Positions 55,960 to 64,000 of a stretch of DNA of 64,000 nucleotides are shown piece by piece. Below the pieces are notes generated by a model, which made no database searches, had not been told where the DNA came from, and saw only the letters and a list, made by a program, of their open reading frames with translations. The position numbers and the translations under genes are program-made. How positions within the stretch are numbered: position 1 is the stretch's first letter; each line of letters starts with the position of its first letter. This stretch comes from Colocasia esculenta (taxonomy: Eukaryota > Streptophyta > Magnoliopsida > Alismatales > Araceae). The DNA is taken from positions 75,402,206-75,466,205 of the forward strand of contig CM024758.1 in assembly GCA_014218235.1 (NCBI GenBank), written 5' to 3'.

Positions 55960-56790
55960 TTATGAAATCGTTATGAATACCAACAAGTCATTATAGAGAG
56001 CAAATCGTTGTATTCAACTAAGAAATCGTTATAGTCACTTAACAAGTCGTTATGAAAAGCAAGTCGATGTGTTCAACGAAGAAATTGTTATGAACACTTA
56101 ACAAATCGTTATGAGCATTAAAGAAATCGTTGCGCGAAGCAAATCGTTATGAGCTCTAAAGAAATGTTGCACGAAGCAAATCGTTATGAGCTCTAAAGAA
56201 ATCGTTGCGCGAAGCAAATCGTTATGAGCTCTAAAGAAATCATTGCACGAAGCAAATCATTATGAGCTCTAAAGAAATCGTTGCGCGAAGTAAATCGTTA
56301 TGAGCTGTAAAGAAATCATTGTGCGAATAAATCGTTATGAGCTCTAAAGAAATCGTTGCGATGAGCAAATTGTTATGATGACTTAAGAAATCATTGCGAT
56401 GAGCAAATCGTTACGATGGACAGATCGTTATGATGACTTAAGAAATCGTTGCGATGAGCAAATCGTTACGATGGGCAAATCGTTATGATGACTTAAGAAA
56501 TCGTTGCGATGAGCAAATCGTTACAATGGGCAAATCGTTATGATGACTTAAGAAATCGTTGCGATGAGAAAATCGTTACGATGGGCAAATCGTTATGATG
56601 ACTTAAGAAATCGTTGCGATGAGCAAATCGTTACGATGGGCAAATCGTTATGATGACTTAAGAAATCGTTGCGATGACTTATAGAATCGTTGTGAGAACG
56701 ATTTGTTTGTAATCAAACGATGTCACAGTAAAGAAGTCGTTCAGACACTTAAGAAATCGTTATGAATTCAAATCGTTATAGCACTAAAGG
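55960..56790. repeat. Sirevirus U3 tandem repeats (5' LTR copy)
   Basis: The same two unit types as in the 3' LTR, with more copies: about six of the 38-bp GAGCTCTAAAG/GCGCGAAGC unit (56100-56350) and six of the 55-bp GATGACTTAAG/GCGATGAGC/ACGATGGGC unit (56365-56680). The dyad that is perfect at 37107-37125 is weakened here (AATCGTT-GTGAG-AACGATT). Confidence 0.9.
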
Positions 56791-58138
56791 AAGTCGTTGT
56801 GACTTTCAACAGAAGTCGATGTGGACTTAGAGAAATGTGATCTTGACAAGATAAAAGCTTCAGAGGGTAATGCTTACCAACATTTGCTTGTGTGACCTTG
56901 GTATATTTCCTGTACTTAAGACTTATGAAATATATGTTAGAAATTATTGAAGGAATTTTGTTAATCACCAAAAATAATAATAAGTAGGTAATTAAAATTA
57001 CATAGGTACAGACTGATCATCAAAACCACAACCAACGAGTCGCTACACCACAAACCACAACCGGTGACAAAGTACGAGTCGGAAGGAACGACGCCACCAC
57101 ACGGGAACGGACTACTGTTCATGACACCAGTATCCAACCCGGACAACCCAACACAAGAACTACCTCTCAGTATCACTGTCACGGACGAAAGGTCCAACTG
57201 TCACTCTACAAGCACAAGCCAAAGAACAGTGGAGACCAACCAACACCAGACCTACAGACCACACAGCTGCAGGTCCATGCCTGGCACCTTTAGAGACTCT
57301 TGCCTAAACTCCCTAAAGTGAGGCACTGGAAAACAAGATTGGTTGGGGACCAGTGTCGACTACTGGTGTCCGTACCCCCCATTACGAGCGCGCTACAAGC
57401 GACCAAAGACAAACTTTCACAAGTCGCTGCCCTCTGTCGTCTTTCCCTCCGCCGGACGTACAACTCAAACACAGGAGTGAGGGTGTCCAAGAAAGACAAC
57501 ACAGACCTCAACAGTACACACAGTACCGGGACTAACCCTGATCACTAACGTGCCTGGCTCACACAAAACCTGGGGTACCCGACTAGACAGGCATTCTGGA
57601 ATAGGCGCCGGACCACCACACCCGGCAATGCTCAAACCACAATACTTACACATATTATCTTTATTAGAAACCACGGTACACATGTGAGGAATAGCTTGTC
57701 CTGGTCACTCTGTGACCCATAAGCTAGCCTACACAGACGCATACATAAATTACATTAACCAGTAATAACATGACCTATTATTGGTCACGAGGTGACCTCC
57801 ATGGCTGCATTAAGCTCATTACACAATAAACACTTAATAATCGTACTCACACATTACGAGTTAAACCATCTTAAATAAATTCTATAATAAACATTAAAGG
57901 ACCAAGGCTAGGTTCACACCGAACCTCACTGCCCAGTCACCATAAGCCAACCATATATATACTGCTCAAACCATACAAACTGTTTGTCAACCACATAAAC
58001 AACACGTCCACCACATGGACAACATGCTCAATGAGCGTTACAGATGCCAATGCACCACTCACACCAATCATGCACATAAGACATCGACAGCCGAATAATC
58101 GTACCATTTAAATCATGCACACAAGACCTCTCGGCTGA

Positions 58139-58261
58139 GGTCGCGACGTGGGGTAATGTCGCCTTCAGAACTTGGACACCCCGATATGTCACGTTCAAGA
58201 ACCTGAATGCAACGTGTCGGCCTGTCGCATTCAGAACGGGACAGGGGGCTCGGTCGCCTTC
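58139..58261. repeat. LARD LTR hairpin array 1 (about 28-bp modules)
   Basis: Four successive modules. Arm GGTCGCGACGT, loop GGGGTA, arm ATGTCGCCTTC (58139-58166). Arm GAACTTGGACA, loop CCCCGA, arm TATGTCACGTTC (58168-58196). Arm GAATGCAACG, 8-nt loop, arm TGTCGCATTC (58205-58232; 8 of 10 pairs). Arm GAACGGGACA, 8-nt loop, arm GGTCGCCTTC (58234-58261; 7 of 10). Spacers are 1, 8 and 1 nt. The right LTR shows the first module with a better match (GCGACAT/ATGTCGC) at the window end. Confidence 0.75.
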
Positions 58262-58649
58262 ATAGGCAGGAACCCTAATCCGGGATGCTCTCCCCGGATC
58301 ACCCCCACAAGCCATACAAACCACGCATAATTCTCATTTTTCATGCTTTAATGATTGCCCTAGCATGATATCTACTGTTTATAAAGTGATAAACAGTCCA
58401 AACATGCATCATATGCGATCCACGCAATGAAACCAGGTGGGATCTCCCTACCTTCGCGAAGAACACTTAAACCAACCACGGCACGGCGTCTCCCTGGCTC
58501 CATGCAACGTCCTCGCGGCAAGACCGCATCAAAAACCACTCCGAAATGCCAAATCACCCAGAATCCGCCGCAGCAGCAGCCTCCCTGGCTGAGCAGAGCT
58601 TGTGAAAGCTATGTTTGGCCGACCTTACACTAAAATGCATCACAGATGA

Positions 58650-58843
58650 GAACGCGATGTACACCTCCATCACGACCTAATGCGACATCCTAGGTCATCG
58701 CCTTCCCAAGGCTGACGTCAGCAAGTCACCGTTCGTGTGACACGCGGCGCGCATGCATATGAGGGCCGCATCTCGGTCGGCAAGCAGAATGCGACTGCCA
58801 GGGCCATCACGTTCAGAACGCAATGCATACCCCTGTCGCTCTC
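58650..58843. repeat. LARD LTR hairpin array 2
   Basis: The same layout. GAACGCGATGT, loop ACACCT, CCATCACGACC (58650-58677; 7 of 11 pairs). Directly after it, TAATGCGACAT, loop CCTAGG, TCATCGCCTTC (58678-58705; 6 of 11). Later GAATGCGACTG, loop CCAGGG, CCATCACGTTC (58787-58814; 7 of 11), and GAACGCAATGC, loop ATACCC, CTGTCGCTCTC (58816-58843; 5 of 11). The region is CpG-rich in an otherwise AT-rich element. Confidence 0.68.
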
Positions 58844-59987
58844 ACAGGCAGAAAACTTGTGAGCGCTTTGTGCCCAATCTTTCGTCCCACAAAGCCTCAC
58901 AACCGCGAAAACACCTGAAACACTGAAACATAGACTAATGGACCACACACTGGCCACCAAACCCACCAGCAAGGATCCGTGAGGATCCGAAAATGTGCGA
59001 CGTTACATTATTATCACCTAAAAAGGAATGTCGTCTTCGACATTCAAAACAAACCACAGTAAGCCAGATTATCACTTAAAAACGAACAAAGCCATACACA
59101 GAACAAGTACGATACACTTTCTGTGCACTTGCTTTTGAAACCATCCATACTGATGATTCATCTGTTCATTTCCACACTTGTTTTGCTTTCCTCTTTTCTT
59201 TAATTCATTTCATAATGCACTACCCGATTATTACATGCTGCTGTTTCTTTACCCTTTAACTGTAGGCGATTCTACCACGCTGTTGGTGCTTTATCTCCAT
59301 GAACTCAACCTACTTCCACATTTTCCAGGCTGTGTTTGCAACATTTCATTCTGGGCCGTTTTTCTTTCCTGAATTTTTGTATTACAGACTGCCATCTTTA
59401 AATGCTTTGTCATGTAAGATCATCCTTAAATTCTTTAGATTTGTAGGTGCCTTTTCATTATTTTTCTTTGACTGCCAACTGTTATTCTACCTCATCTATA
59501 CTCACATTCTTAGTTGCCAGTTTCTTATCAAAAATCACACTACCATAACTGAACTTCTTACCTCTGTATACCATTTTGTCCACACTATCTTTATTCCTTT
59601 CCGGCCAAAATACCACTATCTTTTTTTACCTAACTGTGCAAAATTCTCAAATTTTCCTTTAAACACTCAATCTCGGATAACCTATGAATATTCAACCTCC
59701 CATGCTTTCACTGCACCACTCTGATCACACAGAATACCTGACAAAATATTCCATAAATTCTGTTCCCAATATTATTCACAAGTGCTTCACACTTTCATTA
59801 TTACTCTGACTCTAGCTAGATTTAATACTATTTTATTTTTTCGCTTCTTAAATCACATTACTCAGTCAATCAATGCTGGAAGAAAATATCAAAATTTCTG
59901 AACTGCTTTCTCTAATACTTCAATTCTAATTGTGCCACATGCTTTATTTCTGAATCCTGCCACACCACTACTTACATACCATGCTCT

Positions 59988-60257
59988 TTACATTTCTTTC
60001 TTACTTAAATAACATTCTCTAACTAGTCTAATCAATTTATTACATAACTTTTCAAAATATTGACTCTTATTGTTGTGATACTGCATCTTCTTATCGAAAA
60101 AATTAAACTGCTCAACTAATTCTACACATATTCTATCTTCAACTTTATTAAACTCCCTCTCAATCAGGTGCCATCTGATCTTAAGTTCTTCACTACTTAA
60201 TTGATCACATCTTTTCCTTTTGTATTTAATAATTTCAAATTTCCAGTCATCTGCCAT
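59988..60257 (-). CDS. Small ORF in the LARD (89 codons), unknown
   Basis: The only sizeable element-sense frame in the LARD interior. It starts MADDWKFEIIKYKRKRCD, with a good plant start context (A at -3, G at +4), and is rich in Lys, Glu and Leu. The pattern suggests alpha helix (LIEREFNKVEDRICVELVEQ, then YFEKLCNKLIRLVRECY). I recognise no family. It could be chance, helped by the C-poor sense strand that lowers stop-free constraints little, or a remnant of a small accessory protein. No second copy in the window allows a check. Confidence 0.3.
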   Translation of the reverse strand: MADDWKFEIIKYKRKRCDQLSSEELKIRWHLIEREFNKVEDRICVELVEQFNFFDKKMQYHNNKSQYFEKLCNKLIRLVRECYLSKKEM

Positions 60258-61819
60258 ACTCTGACTTGCATGCTATTCTGTAACTGTTCTGCCTTTTATT
60301 CTTACATTAAAATCAAGAATATTTTCTCGAGAGAATACCCATGCTCAATCTGACCACTTTCTATGTGTTGTCATGCAAACTCTTGCTGAATATTTCTCAA
60401 ACCTTTTAATTATATCCATTTCATAATCTGCTGCACACCTTCTTTCCTTAATCAATAACTTGCCAACTACATCAATCGCAATATCATTCCTGTAAAACAT
60501 TTCTCTTAATTATTATCATGTTCGGCTTATCGCACTTTACCCTTCACACTGCGATTCTTGCTACCATACAACTGCCAAGGCCTTGACCTGAAACTGATCT
60601 TTTAAATACTATAATCTGCTCTTCTCGATTTCTCTATTCTACTTTACTGTTTTACTTTTAATGCTGAAAGCATTGCTGTTACATCATACTTACTGCTATC
60701 CTTTTCATTCAAACCTTCACTTTAATTCCTCTCATAGTTTACCTTGTTGTTCCACTTTACCTGATACTACCTAACTACTTTTCAGCTAATCCATTTCTTT
60801 CTATTCTGACCCTCGTAACTCTATTTTGCTCCAAACATTTTTAACCTTAGCCTCAACCCATTCCTGACACAAACTTTACCTCTCTTCTTCACAAACTATA
60901 CCCAATTGCTAAACATCATTAAACCGATTTTTAACACTTCATTCTTTAATAAACCATTCCATGCAATCCTCACAAATTACCACTTTCCAAATAATATCTC
61001 TCTTATGGAATCCTCATAAAAGTCTACTGTGCTCTGCTCTTCTTTTACTTCCTCTCTACTTAACTAATCACTTCTGAACATATTATATTAATCTTTCCAT
61101 CATACTTCTTATTACCACCATTATCTACAGCAGCACTATTCTCAAGCTTTTCACTACAACCATCTCTTAATCATAAATACTTTTAATCTGACCGTCACAC
61201 ATTGCTGCTTCTCTGTTTATCAATACCTCATCTCGAGTTGAACTGCTTCATACAATGATTCCAAACCTTCCATAATGCTAATCACATCATTATCCACACT
61301 GCTTTATTTCTCATTAATATCATTATTCCACTGCTTCTTACCACATCATTACCCTATATCTGTCTCTGTCAGCTCTGTATCTTACCAAAATATCTAAAAC
61401 ACAACTTTTTCCAAAAATATTACTCTCCCATTTCTGATTATCATAACCAAATTCAATAATCCCTTTTCGTTTCCATAATTAAAAACCTTTAAACAACTAC
61501 ACTTTAACAGAAACTGGCACACAAATGCAACCACTCAACTTTTACCACTAATCTCATCATTTCTCTGCCATTACTAACAATTGCCCAGTGCAAGCAATCA
61601 ACCACATTTCACAAACTAGATTTCCTCTAATCACATCTTCCCTTAGCTACTACCAACAACTGCCTCACTTATAAGACAACACACAATTCACATGACAAAA
61701 CTCACATGAAAACCACTTTAAACCACATAAAACCATAGACTTCCTACCAGCAGTGGACATTAAACCATGTCTTGGGACATTGTAATGTCTATATCATTTT
61801 ATATTCTAACGAGACTACT

Positions 61820-61834
61820 GCTCTGATACCAACT
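61820..61834 (-). promoter_or_regulatory. LARD primer binding site (tRNA-iMet)
   Basis: On the minus strand TTGGTATCAGAGCAG directly follows the 5' LTR end. It contains the full TGGTATCAGAGC complementary to initiator tRNA-Met. It fixes the orientation of the element. Confidence 0.92.
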
Positions 61835-64000
61835 GTAGCGGCCCTGGATATTTATGCCCAGTAACGCTCCATATCCAGATCCGCCTCCTGCGAACGGACC
61901 GAAGTCTCGCAAAGGATAGCTCACACACGTGTCTAATAAGAATATAAAAGACAATCACAACAGTATAAGACATAAGAAAGTACATTTGTTCATATCTGCA
62001 TATAACAATTTACAACTGTCCCAATACATTATTACATGTCCAATTTTAAAGTACAAATAACTGGGGCATACCCCGAGAGAGCACAAGCTCACAAAACACA
62101 ACTAACACTACTGCTGGTGGTGCAAGTCTGCCACAACGCCTTTGCAAGCTATATAAACGGTAAGCCCTAAAAAGAACTGTAAGGGAGTGAGCCTCAACAA
62201 GTCACTGGCTCTGTAGGGACCACCCAAAACAACACACAACAGTGAAGAGACCTCAACCCCAGAAGGTCTCACTGGCAACACTTAAAGTCAACCCATATCA
62301 TGCTCACAGTAAAGTATAATTAATAACAACTAAATACAATTACAACGGCTGATACCAACCCCGGAAAGGAAGAGGGACAATTGGACTAGTACAGCACCAC
62401 TAGTCTGCTAGACAATTGAAATGCCTAGGCTACATGCCTCACAGGCAAACCACTATAACAATTAGTCGCCTAAGCTATAAGCCACACAGGCCAACCGTTG
62501 CCTAGGCTACGAGATTTACAGGCGAATCCGCTGACCAAGAGTTAGTCCAACATACCCCAAATCACGATATGTCGAAAGCAACACACAAGGTAGCAAGACT
62601 GGCTACAACGATGCCAATCCATCACACACTAAAATCATAATCGGAAGTTTACCCGAGGAAGGGTAGAACACAACAAGTGGTAGGTCCTACCACACTATCC
62701 CACAGAGTAATGCTCCACCACACCACTTGAAAAGGTTGGTACACAACGTACCACGAGAAACTGATACCCATGAAGGGTACATGTACCTACCACCATGAGG
62801 TACCACCCCAAAGTCTCAGTACAACTGTGCCTCTTACCAGGCACACTACAATGGGTCAAACCACCACCAACGAGTCACTACACACAAACCACAACTGGTG
62901 GCAAAGTATGAGTCGGAAAGGAACGACGCCACCAAATGGGAACAGACTACTGGTTCAAACTCCAGTATCCAACCCGAACAATACCACACAAGAACTACCT
63001 CTCAGTTTCGCAGTCATGGACGAAAGGTCCAACTGCCGCTCCACAAGCACAAGCCAAAGAACAGTGGAGACCAAACAACACCACACCTGCAGACCATACA
63101 GCTGCAGGTCCATGCCTGGCACCTTTAGGGACTCTGGCCTAAGCTCCCTAAAGTGAGGCACCGGAAAATATGACCAGTTGGGGACCAGTGTCGACCACTG
63201 GTGTCCGTACCCCCAACTACGAGCACGCTATAAGCGACCAAACCCAAACTCTCACAAGTCGCTACCCTCTGTCGTCTCTCCCTCAGCTAGACGTACAACT
63301 CAAATGCATGAGTGAGGGTGTCCAGGACAGACGACATATACCTCAACGGTACACAAAGTACTGGGACAAACCCCAAGCACTAATGTGCCTGGCTCACACA
63401 AAACCTGGGGTACCCGACCAGAGTGGCATTCCAGAATAGGCGCCAGACCACCACACCCAGCAATGCTCAAACCACAATACTTACACATATTATCTTTATT
63501 ACAAACCATGGTACACACGTGAGGAATAGATTGTCCTGGTCACTCTGTGACCCACAAGCTAGCCTACACAGACGCATACATAATTACATTAACCAGTAAT
63601 AACTTGACCTGCCATTGGTCACGAGGTGACCTCCATGGCTGCATTAAGCTCATTACACAATAACCACTTAATAATTGTACTCAAACTTTACCAGTTAAAC
63701 CACCTTAAATAAATAATCTATAGTAAAAATTAAAGGACCAAGGCTAGGTTCACACCGGTACCTCGCTTCCCAGTCACCACAAACCAACCATATATATACC
63801 GCTCAAACCATACAAACCATTTGTCAACCACATAAACAACACATCCACCACATGGACAACATGCTCAATGAGCGTTACAGATGCCAATGCACCACTCACA
63901 CCATCATTCACATAAGACATTGACAGCTGAATAATCGTACCATTTAAATCATGCACAATAGGACCTCTAGGATGAGGTCGCGACATGGGGGTAATGTCGC
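61835..64000 (-). repeat. LARD 5' LTR (right copy, runs past the window)
   Basis: Begins TGTAGCGGCCCTGGATATTT on the plus strand. 61835-62857 has no partner in the window, because the matching part of the left LTR lies beyond the Sirevirus. 62858-64000 matches 57023-58165. It carries short CCTAGGCTAC..CACAGGC repeats near 62420-62530. About 0.85 kb should follow beyond 64000. It has no gene. Confidence 0.85.

Larger units (their letters stand above)
36178..57022 (-). mobile_element. Sirevirus-type Ty1/copia element, split by Tekay B; 3' LTR truncated
   Basis: Minus strand. Its 5' LTR (54823-57022), PBS, gag, protease, integrase and RT-RNaseH run leftwards and are interrupted at 50037/41704 by Tekay B. 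Then come the pol end, an envelope-like ORF region, two polypurine tracts and a 3' LTR. Only 36178-37447 of that LTR remains here because E2 inserted in it. The copia domain order (protease, integrase, RT, RNaseH), the PR box WYLDSGCSRHM, the extra gene after pol and the doubled PPT mark it as a Sirevirus. The 5' LTR is complete at 2200 bp. About 790 bp of the 3' LTR should lie beyond the gap. Confidence 0.92.
54823..57022 (-). repeat. Sirevirus 5' LTR (2200 bp, complete)
   Basis: Begins TGTTGCCCGTTGAC and ends GACTGATCATCA on the plus strand, so TGATGATCAG...GGGCAACA in element orientation. U3 holds the AAATCGTT repeat array (55960-56790). U5 (54823-55440) carries imperfect CCTTCACA..GAAGGGAA repeats near 55100-55230. 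It is the only full copy of this LTR in the window. Confidence 0.94.
57023..59007 (-). repeat. LARD 3' LTR (left copy, truncated)
   Basis: Starts AAACCACAACCAACGAGTC, equal to 62858 onward in the right copy, so about 1.02 kb is missing to the left. It ends TGCGACGTTACA at 59007. A TATATATA-type run (57951-57962; also near 63790) could be a core promoter. Hairpin arrays stand at 58139-58261 and 58650-58843. Frames of up to 98 codons here break in the other copy, so no gene is called. Confidence 0.85.
59008..61834 (-). other. LARD internal region, non-coding, strongly strand-skewed
   Basis: 2.83 kb between the LTRs. No gag, protease, RT, integrase or other transposon domain is visible in either strand. 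The plus strand is very poor in G (often only 2-4 per 60 bases) and rich in C and T, so the element-sense strand is C-poor and purine-rich. The skew stops at the LTR borders. No polypurine tract of usual quality precedes the LTR at 59007; the nearest candidate is the weak TTCCTTTTTAGGTGATAA. One small frame is listed separately. Confidence 0.8.
57023..64000 (-). mobile_element. LARD: non-autonomous LTR retrotransposon, both ends incomplete in the window
   Basis: Minus strand. The 3' LTR (57023-59007) is cut at its left by the Sirevirus. An internal region of 2.83 kb without gag or pol follows, then a tRNA-iMet PBS and a 5' LTR from 61835 that runs past the window end. The two LTRs match over at least 57023-58165 against 62858-64000. 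A full LTR would be about 3.0 kb. The LTR ends (TGTAACGTCG and GGGCCGCTACA) and PBS resemble those of the chromoviruses in the window, so such an element could supply its proteins. The size and lack of genes fit a large retrotransposon derivative. Confidence 0.85.

Noticed and set aside
59299..59724. 141-codon plus-strand frame in the LARD interior
   Set aside because: Phe/His/Leu-rich frame on the pyrimidine-rich antisense strand. The composition alone explains it and no domain is present.

Overview
This window is repetitive plant nuclear DNA, and I found no ordinary host gene in it. The organism is an angiosperm with a transposon-rich genome. The evidence is an En/Spm (CACTA) DNA transposon with a TNP2 transposase, a Sirevirus-type Ty1/copia element with an envelope-like ORF, an Athila-type Ty3/gypsy element primed by tRNA-Asp, and several chromodomain (Tekay/Del-like) gypsy elements primed by tRNA-iMet. 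The species cannot be told from these families.

Layout. 1-2897 is AT-rich flanking DNA with a degenerate GAGTCGATT minisatellite. 2898-11102 is a CACTA element read on the minus strand. Its TIR (CACTACAAGGAAAA) and CCGACGG-type subterminal repeats are at the left. A 182-bp tandem array (14 copies) sits in what looks like its last intron. Frameshifted TnpA-like and TNP2 genes follow, then a 271-bp inverted repeat. 11103-11202 is a 100-N assembly gap.

From the gap to the end is one nested stack of LTR retrotransposons. Tekay A (+, 11203-18247; pol plus 3' LTR) is inserted in the pol gene of gypsy element E2 (-, 18248-36177). E2's 5' LTR also carries a complete Athila element (-, 22142-35375, TSD ATCAT). 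E2 is inserted in the 3' LTR of a Sirevirus (-, 36178-57022). The Sirevirus RNaseH codons are interrupted by a complete second chromovirus, Tekay B (-, 41704-50037, TSD ATTTG). The Sirevirus lies in the 3' LTR of a non-autonomous large retrotransposon derivative (LARD, -, 57023 to beyond 64000), which has LTRs and a PBS but no recognisable gag or pol. The missing halves of Tekay A, E2, the Sirevirus 3' LTR and the LARD 3' LTR should all lie in or beyond the gap, so the 100 Ns probably stand for more than about 12 kb.

Function. Nearly all coding regions are broken by single-base frameshifts. The same kind of 1-3 nt indel separates the paired LTRs, so part of this damage may be sequencing error. 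The longest intact coding stretch is the Athila RNaseH-integrase (635 codons, all catalytic residues visible). The most unusual structure is a recurring layout of about 28-31-bp imperfect hairpin modules (10-12-nt arms, 6-8-nt loops), often in tandem. It appears in the LTRs of Tekay A, Tekay B, E2 and the LARD, with arm sequences that differ between families.
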